Shown here: positions 1 through 8,199 of the stretch, in pieces
Layout: the number at the start of each line of letters is the position of its first letter
Position numbering within the stretch: the stretch's first letter is position 1
Assembly: GCA_910577105.1 (NCBI GenBank)
Contig: CAJTMB010000010.1
Coordinates: 19,910-83,909 of the forward strand
Direction of reading: 5' to 3'
Length of the DNA: 64,000 nucleotides
Origin: an uncultured Lachnospiraceae bacterium
Lineage (GTDB): Bacteria; Bacillota; Clostridia; Lachnospirales; Lachnospiraceae
Notes under the pieces: model-generated
What the model saw: the letters and a program-made list of their open reading frames with translations, nothing else
The model's database searches: none
Told to the model about the DNA's origin: nothing
Made by a program: the position numbers and the translations under genes

Positions 1-1
1 G

Positions 2-970
2 CTGGACGCAGATTCTTTTGTGGAAAAAGGCCTTCTTGTGGATGTGCAGGATGTTATAAGGCCTATGGCTGAGGATGGTACACTGCTGAAAAATATTGTG
101 GACGGTTATACCATGGAAAACGGGGCAATCTATATGATGCCCATGAAGATTTCCCTCAATGTATTAATTGGCAACAAAATAGACGCAAAAGAGGCGGGCA
201 GTATCGAGGGCATGGCGCAGGCGCTTGCAGGAAAACAGGAGCCGATACTGGGAGCGCTTACGGTAAGTGATTTTATAGATATGTTTGTGCCGTATATGGT
301 ATCCGACATTGTAAACGGCAAGGAAATGGACAAAGAAGCGCTGGCAGGCTATCTGGAAAGCCTGAAAATCATTGCCGATAACGGCGGTATTGTGGAAAAT
401 TATACGGATAATATGTATGCATGGAATGCATGGGATGTTGCTTCCGAAGCCGGCGCCGCTTTCTGGGAAACGGAAGGTTTTCTGCAGGCAATGTTCCCGA
501 TGGCAATTGTCGATTTGGTAAAGGGAAGCTGGTCTGCATTTGAAAACGCCTATACTCCGGTAGGACAGCTTGGCATCAACAGCGCTTCTCCCAACACGGA
601 TGTTGCAAAAGATTTTATAAAATTCGCATTTTCCTTTGAAGTACAGGACGGAGATTTTTATGACGGGTTCCCTGTCAATGTGGAAGCGCTTGAAAACCAG
701 ATAAAGAAGGATAGGTCCGACTATGCCGCCTACACGACCATCAGCATCGGCGGAGGACAGGAAACCGGTTTTGAGATTGGCGCAGTGAGCGAAGAAAACG
801 GCAAAAGAATGATTGAGGCTTGTAAGCAAGTAGACAAAATAATCATTCGGGATAAAGAGATAGAAAAAGTAATGGCAGAAGTCCTTCCCGCATACTTAAA
901 CGGGCAGAGTTCTCTGGAGGATACCGTTGACAAGATGGAAAGGAGCCTCAGCATGTATCTGGCGGAGTAA
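2..970 (+). CDS. Extracellular solute-binding protein, C-terminal part (5' end outside window)
   Basis: The frame is open from base 2, so the first ATG inside the window (position 20) is not the true start; the gene begins upstream. About 322 residues are visible, ending at a TAA at 968-970. The sequence resembles the C-terminal lobe of family 1 ABC substrate-binding lipoproteins: a segment around residues 175-200 with the usual purchase-of-ligand features (KGSWSAFENAYTP), and a C-terminal helix with QSSLEDTVDKME typical of these proteins (a helical tail that ends near the last 30 residues). Such proteins bind sugars or other solutes outside the membrane and deliver them to a permease. Ligand cannot be told, and no permease is seen downstream, so it is either the last gene of its operon or an orphan. 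Family assignment is by overall resemblance. Confidence 0.6.
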   Translation: MDADSFVEKGLLVDVQDVIRPMAEDGTLLKNIVDGYTMENGAIYMMPMKISLNVLIGNKIDAKEAGSIEGMAQALAGKQEPILGALTVSDFIDMFVPYMVSDIVNGKEMDKEALAGYLESLKIIADNGGIVENYTDNMYAWNAWDVASEAGAAFWETEGFLQAMFPMAIVDLVKGSWSAFENAYTPVGQLGINSASPNTDVAKDFIKFAFSFEVQDGDFYDGFPVNVEALENQIKKDRSDYAAYTTISIGGGQETGFEIGAVSEENGKRMIEACKQVDKIIIRDKEIEKVMAEVLPAYLNGQSSLEDTVDKMERSLSMYLAE

Positions 971-1035
971 TCCCTGCCACTTACCCCCGAATTGCTTACC
1001 ACATACGCATAATCTATATACAATGCTTTTTTTCC

Positions 1036-1044
1036 TGTTATAAT
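1036..1044 (+). promoter_or_regulatory. Extended -10 promoter for the LytTR/LiaF-like pair
   Basis: TGTTATAAT gives an extended -10 (TG, one base, TATAAT) 38 bases upstream of the chosen start of the LytTR gene. No good -35 hexamer is seen at the right distance, which is normal for extended -10 promoters. Inferred from sequence only. Confidence 0.5.
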
Positions 1045-1081
1045 AAGTTTGTAAGAAAAACTTATGTATGCGGGTATAACG

Positions 1082-1546
1082 ATGAAGATACGGATTGAGT
1101 TTACGGAAAATTCCATGGAGGAAGAAGTGATTATCCGCTGCAGCAGTCTGAATGACGAGATACAGGCCATTCAGAAGGCCGTGGCGGATATTGCGTCCGG
1201 AAGGCAGCGTTTTGTTTTTTACAGGGGCGATACGGAGTATTATCTGTCCCTTCGGGATGTGCTGTTTTTTGAAACGGACGCAAGGGAGGTCAGCGTACAC
1301 ACCATTGATAGCGTGTATCAGACCAGGTATAAGCTGTATGAGCTGGAGGAGCTTCTGCCCGGACACTTTATGCGGGTTTCCAAATCGACGATTTTAAATG
1401 TGGAAGCCATTTATTCCATGACACGTAACCTGTCTTCCTGCATCGTGCAGTTTCAGAATTCGCATAAACAGGTATATGTATCCCGCTACTATTACAAACC
1501 GTTGAAGGCAAAAATGGAAGAAAAGAGAATAAGAGGAGAAGCATGA
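1082..1546 (+). CDS. LytTR-family DNA-binding regulator
   Basis: A 154-residue protein whose C-terminal two thirds (about residues 45-145) match a LytTR DNA-binding domain: EYYLSLRDVLFFETDAREV, then a basic HFMRVSKSTILNV segment, which is the classical core of this beta-rich domain. There is no N-terminal receiver domain, so it is a stand-alone LytTR protein. An in-frame ATG at 1064 would add six residues; 1082 (MKIRIEF) was chosen because family members usually start this way, though neither start has a strong ribosome binding site. The stop overlaps the start of the next gene by 4 bases (ATGA), indicating translational coupling. Stand-alone LytTR genes paired with a small membrane protein are common in Firmicutes, where the membrane protein usually modulates the regulator. 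Confidence 0.85.
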   Translation: MKIRIEFTENSMEEEVIIRCSSLNDEIQAIQKAVADIASGRQRFVFYRGDTEYYLSLRDVLFFETDAREVSVHTIDSVYQTRYKLYELEELLPGHFMRVSKSTILNVEAIYSMTRNLSSCIVQFQNSHKQVYVSRYYYKPLKAKMEEKRIRGEA

Positions 1547-2268
1547 TGAAAAAAGAGAGAATTTTCTGGGGCGTATTTTTTATTTTAGGCGCAATATTTA
1601 TTTTGGTGGCAAAGCTGGGGTTTATGCAGGGAGTAGGCATCTGGAGCCTGATTATGACGGTCTTTTGGCTCGCCCTGCTTATTAAGTGCATTATGAAGGT
1701 ATACTTTTTCGGGATTTTTTTCTCTTTGGCGTTTCTTGTGATTATCTATGCGGGACCGCTTGATACGGTAATGCCCTGGAAGGAAACCTTTACGCTTCAG
1801 TCCATTACCCCATGGCCCGTGCTGGGGGCAGCGCTTCTTTTAAGCGTGGGATGTACGATGATTTTTCCCAAAAAACATAAAACCATTTTAGGAATGCATT
1901 TTTCGGGAGATGAAACCATTATCGACGAAAAAGATGAGGACAGATGCGAATGTTTCGTAAGGTTTGGGGCATCTACGAAATATATTAATTCGGATGCATT
2001 TGAATCGGCTTTTTTAGAAGCCAATTTCGGGGGGCTGAAAGTATTTTTTGATAATGCCGTTATGAAAGGCACGGAGGCGTACGTTACCATGAACAATAAT
2101 TTTGCCGGCATGGAGCTTTACGTTCCGAAAACCTGGACGGTGGTAAACCAGATAAAAAACAGCTTTGCCGGTGTGGATGAAAAAGGACATTGTATGCCGG
2201 ATGGTGTGCACACGCTTTACCTGAAAGGGGAAAACTGTTTTGGGGGCATTACCATTATTTATGTCTGA
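1543..2268 (+). CDS. LiaF-like membrane protein
   Basis: A 241-residue protein. Four hydrophobic segments fill roughly residues 6-110, followed by a soluble C-terminal half (about 120-240) rich in short beta strands with the ladder-like pattern of the LiaF/DUF2154-type domain (NSDAFESAFLEANFGGLKVF, then NNNFAGMELYVPKTW). LiaF-type proteins are membrane inhibitors in cell-envelope stress signalling. Here the partner is a LytTR regulator rather than LiaRS, with a 4-base overlap, so a role as the membrane sensor or anti-regulator of that protein is likely but inferred. The start ATGATG at 1543 gives two possible initiation codons. Confidence 0.75.
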   Translation: MMKKERIFWGVFFILGAIFILVAKLGFMQGVGIWSLIMTVFWLALLIKCIMKVYFFGIFFSLAFLVIIYAGPLDTVMPWKETFTLQSITPWPVLGAALLLSVGCTMIFPKKHKTILGMHFSGDETIIDEKDEDRCECFVRFGASTKYINSDAFESAFLEANFGGLKVFFDNAVMKGTEAYVTMNNNFAGMELYVPKTWTVVNQIKNSFAGVDEKGHCMPDGVHTLYLKGENCFGGITIIYV

Positions 2269-2275
2269 TAGGTGA

Positions 2276-2304
2276 TTGCATTTTTCTTTTTATTGTGGTA
2301 CACT
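2276..2304 (+). promoter_or_regulatory. Promoter upstream of the cobalamin riboswitch
   Basis: TTGCAT at 2276-2281 and TACACT at 2299-2304 are separated by exactly 17 bases, placing a transcription start near 2311, just ahead of the riboswitch. Two mismatches to the consensus in each hexamer at most; predicted from sequence. Confidence 0.5.
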
Positions 2305-2365
2305 TGCCCGGTAACCTAAGTCAGTCAAATCTTTGGCTGGCAGAAACAAGTGAATACCGGTGTCT

Positions 2366-2548
2366 ACAGGTGCCGGGCGGCTATATTCATAGCCGGGCCC
2401 GGTGAAAAGGGAAGCAGGTGAAAGTCCTGCACGAACCCGTCGCTGTAATAAGGGAGTTGCGTTTCCATGTATGCTACAGCCACTGAACCGGATAGGTTTG
2501 GGAAGGCGAAACGTGACGATGAGCTTAAAGTCAGAAGACCTGCCTGTG
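2366..2548 (+). ncRNA. Cobalamin (B12) riboswitch aptamer
   Basis: The segment carries the conserved elements of a cobalamin riboswitch in order: GGTGCC at about 2369, AAAAGGGAAGCAGGTGAAA with CCTGC closing its hairpin (the P3/P4 core), CCCGTCGCTGTAA, the B12-box-like GCCACTG, GGGAAGGCG, GACGATGAGCTTAAAGTCAG and the closing AGACCTGCC. A Rho-independent terminator follows about 100 bases later, before the next gene. That arrangement is typical of transcription attenuation: with adenosylcobalamin bound, the downstream genes are switched off. The downstream genes are a DUF4430 protein and an ECF-type S component, which fits cobalamin uptake. Confidence 0.93.
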
Positions 2549-2650
2549 GATTGGTACAAAAAGACCACGAGGAATTGGCCTTGTACATAAATTATGGTAT
2601 CAAAAGCCTTGCTTTTCGGTGCTGTAATTGCGGTACGGTTAAATTCTCCA

Positions 2651-2684
2651 ATCCCTCTTATATGGCATAAGAGGGATTTTTTTT
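2651..2684 (+). terminator. Rho-independent terminator, riboswitch expression platform
   Basis: Perfect 10-bp stem (ATCCCTCTTA / TAAGAGGGAT) with a 7-base loop, then a run of T (2678-2684), 20 bases before the next start codon. Position between aptamer and first gene identifies it as the regulated terminator. Confidence 0.9.
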
Positions 2685-2704
2685 GCAGAAGAGAGGAGAA
2701 AAAA

Positions 2705-3133
2705 ATGGAAGAGAAACAAAAGGGAAAGTTTGACAAGAAGGCGCTTATCGGTGTGCTTGCGCTTGTAGCGGCAGTTATTGTGCTGGCGTCTGTGTATTTT
2801 GTATTCAGGGAAAAGCCGGTGGAAGGGGCAAAGAATATTACCATCGAAGTGGTGGATAATGCCGGCGGAAGCAAAATGTATGAAACCGTCACTGATGCGG
2901 AGTTCCTGCGTCAGGCGATGGAAGAAACAAAGGGACTTTCATTTTCCGGAACGGAGAGTGAGTATGGACTGATGGTGGAAACCGTAAACGGTATAACGGC
3001 AGATTATGCTGCCTTCGGTGCGTATTGGAGTTTTTATGTAAACGGGGATTACTGCATGAACGGCGTGGATTCCCAGCCGGTAGAGAATGGAGACGTTTTC
3101 CGGATTGTTTATGAAACCGGTGCGGCAGAGTAA
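2705..3133 (+). CDS. Membrane-anchored DUF4430 protein (transcobalamin C-terminal-like domain)
   Basis: 142 residues: a short charged N-terminus, one hydrophobic anchor or signal segment (about residues 13-32), then a DUF4430-like domain of about 100 residues, with GVDSQPVENGDVFRIVYE as its typical last strand (residues 119-136) and the WSFYVNGDY motif in front of it. Related domains occur in transcobalamin/intrinsic-factor C-terminal regions and in bacterial cobamide-binding surface proteins. ATG at 2705 has a strong GAGAGGAG site just upstream; an earlier ATG at 2594 lies inside the terminator region and is rejected. B12 riboswitch control and the downstream S component make a cobamide-capture role likely (inference). 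Confidence 0.82.
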   Translation: MEEKQKGKFDKKALIGVLALVAAVIVLASVYFVFREKPVEGAKNITIEVVDNAGGSKMYETVTDAEFLRQAMEETKGLSFSGTESEYGLMVETVNGITADYAAFGAYWSFYVNGDYCMNGVDSQPVENGDVFRIVYETGAAE

Positions 3134-3671
3134 CGGACATTTGGCATGGGATGTTGCATTGTACGGCATGCTGGCTGCGGTAATCGAAGTCAGCAAGCTG
3201 GCATTGTCCTATTTGCCGAATGTGGAACTGGTAACGTTCTGGATAATCATGTTTACCTTATATTTTGGCCTGCGGACGGTTTATCCGGTTTTTGCTTTTA
3301 TACTGATTGAAATATGTATTTACGGTATCAATACATGGGTCATTATGTATTTTTATATATGGCCTCTTCTGGTACTGATAGTGTATTTGGCAAGAAAAGC
3401 GGATTCCGTATGGTTTTACAGCATATTATCCGGATTTTTCGGGCTTTTTTACGGGGCAGTCTGCTCCATACCTTACATCTTTATCGGTGCAATGGACGGC
3501 GGTATCGGCAGCGGACTGCTTCTGGCATTCAACTGGTGGGTGGCAGGGCTTCGCTTTGATATTGTGCATGGTATTGCAAACTTTGCACTGATGCTTGTCC
3601 TGTATGCTCCCGTAAAAAAAATATTTAGTCGTATTCCTCTTCCATCCTGGAGCAGGGAAGGGAAAAAATAA
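3087..3671 (+). CDS. ECF-type transporter S component (probably cobalamin or related)
   Basis: Up to 194 residues with about six hydrophobic segments, opening with a short LAWDVALYGMLAAVIEVSKL segment that resembles the first helix of ECF S components. The S component captures the substrate in the membrane and works with a shared EcfA/A'/T module, not found in this window. The start is uncertain: ATG at 3087 and ATG at 3111 both lie inside the end of the DUF4430 gene and neither has a clear ribosome binding site, so translation is probably coupled. Placement behind a cobalamin riboswitch suggests cobalamin or a precursor as substrate. The last 47 bases overlap, tail to tail, with the histidine kinase gene on the other strand. 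Confidence 0.75.
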   Translation: METFSGLFMKPVRQSNGHLAWDVALYGMLAAVIEVSKLALSYLPNVELVTFWIIMFTLYFGLRTVYPVFAFILIEICIYGINTWVIMYFYIWPLLVLIVYLARKADSVWFYSILSGFFGLFYGAVCSIPYIFIGAMDGGIGSGLLLAFNWWVAGLRFDIVHGIANFALMLVLYAPVKKIFSRIPLPSWSREGKK

Positions 3672-5052
3672 ACTCAGTTCCGACACCTTCCGTGCTAATG
3701 ACATTGATGTGTTCTCCGTGGGAAGCAATAATTTCTTTTACAATGGATAGCCCCAGTCCGGTTCCTTTTTTATCCTTGCCGCGCGAGGCGTCTGATTTAT
3801 AAAATCGTTCCCATATATATTTCAAATCTTCTTTCGGTATGCCGATGCCGCTGTCTTTTACGGAAACAAAAAGTTTATTTTTCTTTTCCGAAGTTTCAAT
3901 GCGGATTACTGAATTGTGGTGGCTGAATTTGATGGCATTGTCAAGGAGATTGTACAGCACTTGCTGGATTTTGCCCATGTCGGCTGTCACAAACATTGTG
4001 TCACCGGTCAGAAGCAGTTCAATGGCAATGGTTTTTTTGCGGCAGGTACCTTCAAAGGAAGCAGCCGTATTCCGTATAATACGGTTGATGTCAAAGTCGG
4101 TTTTGTCCAGAAGCATTCCCCGCGTATTTAAGTTATTTAAGGTAAGAAGACTGTTTGTCAGTTTGGTCAGCCGTTCTGTTTCATTGAGTACAATCTGAAG
4201 ATATTTTTCATGCAAGTCGGGAGGAATCGTGCCGTCAAGCATGGCTTCAAGATATCCTCTGATGGAGGTGAGGGGAGAACGGAAGTCATGGGAGACATTG
4301 GCCACAAACTTTTTCTGGTCATCTTCCGAACGGGCAATTTCGCTTGCCATGTAATTTAAGCAGGCAGCAAGATAGCCGATTTCATCATCACTTTCCACCT
4401 GAAATTCATAATGCATGTTGCCGGAGGCGTACTGCTCCGTTGCATAGGTGATTTTCTTTAGTGGAACATATACAATCTCTGTAAAAAATATCAAAATGAT
4501 TAAAGACAGTAAAAACAGGATAACCAGCGTAATATATGAAATATTCAACAGGCTGTTACAGGACTTTTCAATATCCGTCATGGGGGTATGAATCACCAGA
4601 TAGCCTTTTACTTTATATTCGGAAGTAATCGGCGCTATGACATTGAGCATGTCCTCTTCATAACTGCCAAAAAAATTTCCCACATTATAGTAGGAGCCTG
4701 CCGTTATAGTGGGGTCAAAGTTTTCAATGATTACCACATTCTCCACGTTTAAGGGGGAATCCGTGCTTAAAACCATCCTTCCGGATGGATTGATTATGCC
4801 GATGGTGGAGTTTAAGTAAACGGAAAGGGTATCAAGCTGGGTCTGAACCGTTTCCAGGGATATGTCATTGGTATACAGTCCTGAAGCATAAGTGTCCGCA
4901 ATCAGGGTGGCTTCGGAGTAAAGTGCGCTGGCCCGCTCCCTGATAAGGTGTTCCGATGTCATGCTTGGGACAAAGGTTGTTATGATGATAAAGCCGAAAA
5001 TACCGAAAATGACATATGCCAATATAAATTTCAAGTACAGGGTTTTGTTCAT
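3625..5052 (-). CDS. Sensor histidine kinase (HisKA/HATPase)
   Basis: 475 residues. An N-terminal membrane helix (about 8-28), an extracytoplasmic sensor region (about 30-165), a second helix (about 170-192), a HAMP linker, then the H-box NVSHDFRSPLTSIRGYLEA near residue 253 and a full ATPase domain with DNAIKFS (N box), DSGIGIPKEDL and GTGLGLSIVKEI (G boxes). It autophosphorylates on the H-box histidine and passes phosphate to the partner regulator. ATGA overlap with the upstream response regulator shows they form an operon (regulator first). The 3' end overlaps the S-component gene by 47 bases on the opposite strand. Confidence 0.95.
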   Translation of the reverse strand: MNKTLYLKFILAYVIFGIFGFIIITTFVPSMTSEHLIRERASALYSEATLIADTYASGLYTNDISLETVQTQLDTLSVYLNSTIGIINPSGRMVLSTDSPLNVENVVIIENFDPTITAGSYYNVGNFFGSYEEDMLNVIAPITSEYKVKGYLVIHTPMTDIEKSCNSLLNISYITLVILFLLSLIILIFFTEIVYVPLKKITYATEQYASGNMHYEFQVESDDEIGYLAACLNYMASEIARSEDDQKKFVANVSHDFRSPLTSIRGYLEAMLDGTIPPDLHEKYLQIVLNETERLTKLTNSLLTLNNLNTRGMLLDKTDFDINRIIRNTAASFEGTCRKKTIAIELLLTGDTMFVTADMGKIQQVLYNLLDNAIKFSHHNSVIRIETSEKKNKLFVSVKDSGIGIPKEDLKYIWERFYKSDASRGKDKKGTGLGLSIVKEIIASHGEHINVISTEGVGTEFIFSLPCSRMEEEYD

Positions 5053-5759
5053 GACAGATTTCCTTTGACTTCAAATTTGTATCCGATGCCCCAAATAGTG
5101 GAGAGTTTCCATGCATCATGGTCTTTTATTTTTTCCCGCAGGCGTTTGATATGTACATCCACGGTACGGGTGTCGCCGATATATTCATAGCCCCAGATTT
5201 GGTCCAAAAGCTGCTCCCTTGTGAATACGTGATTGGGAGAGGAAGCCAAAAAGTAGAGAAGTTCCAGTTCTTTGGGCGGCATTTCCACGGTATTGCCCAT
5301 GTAAATAACGGAGTAATTGGTCTGGTTAATGATTAAGTCAGGATATTGCACACATTTTTCGGAAACAATTTCCGGCGCTGCCACAATAGGCTTGTAACGT
5401 CTGAGAACGGCTTTTACCCGTGCAACCAGTTCTTTGGAATCAAAAGGCTTTTCCATAAAGTCATCGGCGCCAAGTTCCAGCCCCAGCACCTTGTCAAAAA
5501 CTTCACCTTTGGCGGAAAGGATAATAATGGGCGTCTGCTGCCTGGCACGGACTTCCCTGCAAACCTGATAACCGTCTATGCCGGGGAGCATCAAATCCAA
5601 AAGAATCAGATTGGGCACAAAGGAATCCACAGCAGACAATGCCGATTCGCCGTCCCCCACAATCATCGTTTCAAAGCATTCTTTTGTCAGGTACAGGGAA
5701 ATCAGCTCCGCAATATTTTCATCATCATCCACAATCAGGATTTTTTGTTTGTTTACCAT
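5049..5759 (-). CDS. OmpR-family response regulator
   Basis: 236 residues: an N-terminal receiver with IVDDDENIAELIS and the phospho-acceptor in LILLDLMLPGIDGY (about residue 53), then a C-terminal winged helix (about 140-235) ending in RTVDVHIKRLREKIK and TIWGIGYKFE, the OmpR/PhoB signature. The start at 5759 is preferred over 5771 because GAGG lies 6 bases upstream of it. It is co-transcribed with the kinase that follows. Target genes unknown. Confidence 0.95.
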   Translation of the reverse strand: MVNKQKILIVDDDENIAELISLYLTKECFETMIVGDGESALSAVDSFVPNLILLDLMLPGIDGYQVCREVRARQQTPIIILSAKGEVFDKVLGLELGADDFMEKPFDSKELVARVKAVLRRYKPIVAAPEIVSEKCVQYPDLIINQTNYSVIYMGNTVEMPPKELELLYFLASSPNHVFTREQLLDQIWGYEYIGDTRTVDVHIKRLREKIKDHDAWKLSTIWGIGYKFEVKGNLS

Positions 5760-5810
5760 GTATTGCCTCATTTCCGCGCAGCATTATTGCGCATGAAAGT
5801 ATGTTCTGAA

Positions 5811-8192
5811 TTACTTAAATGTTACAATAGTGACACCTGCGTCACCTTCCCCAAATTCCCCCAAACGGTATTCTTTCACATACTTTAATCGTTTTAAATG
5901 GGAGTGGACAGCGCTTCTCAATGCGCCCGTTCCTTTTCCGTGTACAACGCGGACATTTGGAAGATGCGCGAGGTATGCATCGTCCAGATATTTATCCAGT
6001 GCGGAAACTGCCTCGTCACAAGTCATTCCCAGAAGATTGATTTCGTGGGATATCGTCAGTGATTTGGATATTTTCATTTTGCCGCCGGAAGACCTTTGTA
6101 ATTTGGCTGAAGCAGTTGCAGTGTCTTCATCCTGCAGCAGAACAAGGTCTTTTACGTTTACTGAGGAACGGATAATGCCGCACTGGACAAACAGGTTTCC
6201 CTTTGCATCGGGCAGGGTGCTCACCGTGCCTTTAAGCCCCATGGAAAGGATTTTGACAAGGTCTCCCTTTTTCAGTTTGGCAGGGTCAGCGGTCTTTTTG
6301 GCCGCCTGCGGCGGTGTCTTTAAGGAAAGCCGTTCATTTTTTTCATTAATCTGGTTCCGGAGTTTATCGCGCTTCTTTTCCAGCTCCCTGATGTCCGTAC
6401 TGCTGTCAATTTTGTTAAAGCTGCGAATCGCTTCATCGGCCGTATCCTTCGCCTCTTGCAAAATAAGGCGGGCTTTTTCGTTGGCTTCCTTCAGAATCTT
6501 GTCCTTTGCGGTATCAAGCTTCTCATTTTTTGCTTTTAACTGGCTCTCAAGCGTCTTAATGCGTTCTTTATAGGCAGTGATTTCCCTGTGTTCTTTTTCA
6601 ATTGTCAGGCGGCTTTTTTCCAAATCCGCAATTACGTCCTCAAAGCTTTCGTCTTCTTTGCTGATTTGTTCTTTGGCGGCCTGTATAATCTCATCGGAAA
6701 GGCCCAGCTTGGAGGAGATGGCAAAGGCATTGCTTTTGCCGGGAATGCCGATAAGCAGCCTGTAAGTGGGCTTTAAGGACTCCACGTCAAATTCACAGCA
6801 GGCGTTTTCCACAAAGGGGGTGGAAAGGGCATACAGCTTTAATTCGCTGTAATGGGTGGTTGCCATGGTGCGTATGCCCCTGTCATGCAGGTGGTTCAGG
6901 ATGGCAATGGCAAGTGCGGCGCCCTCAGTGGGGTCTGTACCCGCTCCCAGTTCGTCAAACAGACAAAGCGCGTTTTCATCAGCTTGTGACAGTATTGTCA
7001 CAATACTTGTCATGTGGGAAGAAAAAGTAGAAAGGCTTTGCTCAATGCTTTGTTCATCCCCGATGTCGGCATACACTTCTTTAAAAATGGAAAGCTCGGA
7101 ACGGTCAAGCGCCGGAATATGCATACCTGACTGCCCCATCAGGGTAAATAAGCCCACGGTTTTTAAGGAAACCGTTTTGCCGCCGGTGTTTGGCCCTGTA
7201 ATCACCAAAAGGTCAAAGTCTTTTCCCAGATGGATGTCTGTGGGCACTACTTTTTTCTTATCCAGTAAGGGATGGCGTCCTTTGCGGATGTGGATATAAT
7301 GCTCCTCATTGAAAACCGGCATGGTGGCATTCTGCTCCATGGCCAGCTTTGCCTTTGCAAAGATAAAATCCAATGTGGTCATAATACGCTGGTTGGTGGC
7401 AATTTCCGTGGTATGGCCGGATACCTGCACGGATAACTCGGCAAGGATACGCTCGATTTCTTTCTGCTCCTGAATAGAGAGCTCCTTTAGCTGGTTGTTT
7501 AATTCCACGATGGCAGCGGGCTCGATAAAAAAAGTGGAGCCGGTAGCGGACTGGTCGTGTACCATGCCGGGAACCTGTCCCTTGTACTCCGCCTTGACGG
7601 GAATGCAATAGCGGTTGTCGCGCATGGTAATCACCGCATCCTGCAAATAGGTGCGGTAAGAACCGTTTACCATGGAATTTAACTGGTTATGGATTTTCTC
7701 CCCTGCCAGGGTTATGCTCCGCCGGACGCGTTTCAGCTCCGGGCTGGCGTCATCCGCAATTTCTTCTTCGGATAAAATACACCTGCGGATTTCCGATGCC
7801 AGAAAAGACAAGGGCGTCAAATCGTCAAAATATACCGTCAGGGAATCTGCGGAAGGCTCCTTGCCGTCGCTTCGCCCGTATGATTTGATGCGGGCGGTAT
7901 TTTCCAAAAATCCGGCAATCTTTAAAAGCTCGGAAGCGGAGAGGGAACTGCCTAACTCCAGGGACTTAATGGAAAAGCCAAGGTCCTTATTGCTTCCGAA
8001 AGAGGTGCTGCCGTATTGAAACAGGCGGGACAGGGCATCAGAGGTTTCTGTCTGTGCTTTACGGATTTCGGATATATCCGTAAAAGGAATCAGGCTGCCG
8101 CATAGCAGCCTGCCCGGTTCGGAATCGGCTTTTTCAGCCAGGTTTCCGATGATTTTGTCATATTCAAGTGTGTGTAGGACTTTCTTGTTCAT
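5811..8192 (-). CDS. mutS2: Endonuclease MutS2
   Basis: 793 residues, the normal length of MutS2. It has the MutS-like core and ATPase (Walker A GPNTGGKTVSLKT at about residue 334, LFDELGAGTDPTEGAALA as Walker B, TTHYSELK), a long charged coiled coil (about 510-620), and a C-terminal Smr nuclease domain with LLGMTCDEAVSALDKYLDD and VVHGKGTGALR. It lacks the mismatch-binding N-terminal domain of MutS1. MutS2 proteins suppress homologous recombination and also rescue collided ribosomes. Next on the strand upstream is murG with a 7-base gap. Confidence 0.97.
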   Translation of the reverse strand: MNKKVLHTLEYDKIIGNLAEKADSEPGRLLCGSLIPFTDISEIRKAQTETSDALSRLFQYGSTSFGSNKDLGFSIKSLELGSSLSASELLKIAGFLENTARIKSYGRSDGKEPSADSLTVYFDDLTPLSFLASEIRRCILSEEEIADDASPELKRVRRSITLAGEKIHNQLNSMVNGSYRTYLQDAVITMRDNRYCIPVKAEYKGQVPGMVHDQSATGSTFFIEPAAIVELNNQLKELSIQEQKEIERILAELSVQVSGHTTEIATNQRIMTTLDFIFAKAKLAMEQNATMPVFNEEHYIHIRKGRHPLLDKKKVVPTDIHLGKDFDLLVITGPNTGGKTVSLKTVGLFTLMGQSGMHIPALDRSELSIFKEVYADIGDEQSIEQSLSTFSSHMTSIVTILSQADENALCLFDELGAGTDPTEGAALAIAILNHLHDRGIRTMATTHYSELKLYALSTPFVENACCEFDVESLKPTYRLLIGIPGKSNAFAISSKLGLSDEIIQAAKEQISKEDESFEDVIADLEKSRLTIEKEHREITAYKERIKTLESQLKAKNEKLDTAKDKILKEANEKARLILQEAKDTADEAIRSFNKIDSSTDIRELEKKRDKLRNQINEKNERLSLKTPPQAAKKTADPAKLKKGDLVKILSMGLKGTVSTLPDAKGNLFVQCGIIRSSVNVKDLVLLQDEDTATASAKLQRSSGGKMKISKSLTISHEINLLGMTCDEAVSALDKYLDDAYLAHLPNVRVVHGKGTGALRSAVHSHLKRLKYVKEYRLGEFGEGDAGVTIVTFK

Positions 8193-8199
8193 ATTTTCC

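Noticed and set aside
164..829. 221-codon frame antisense to the solute-binding protein
   Set aside because: Shadow of the plus-strand gene; no ribosome binding site and no family.
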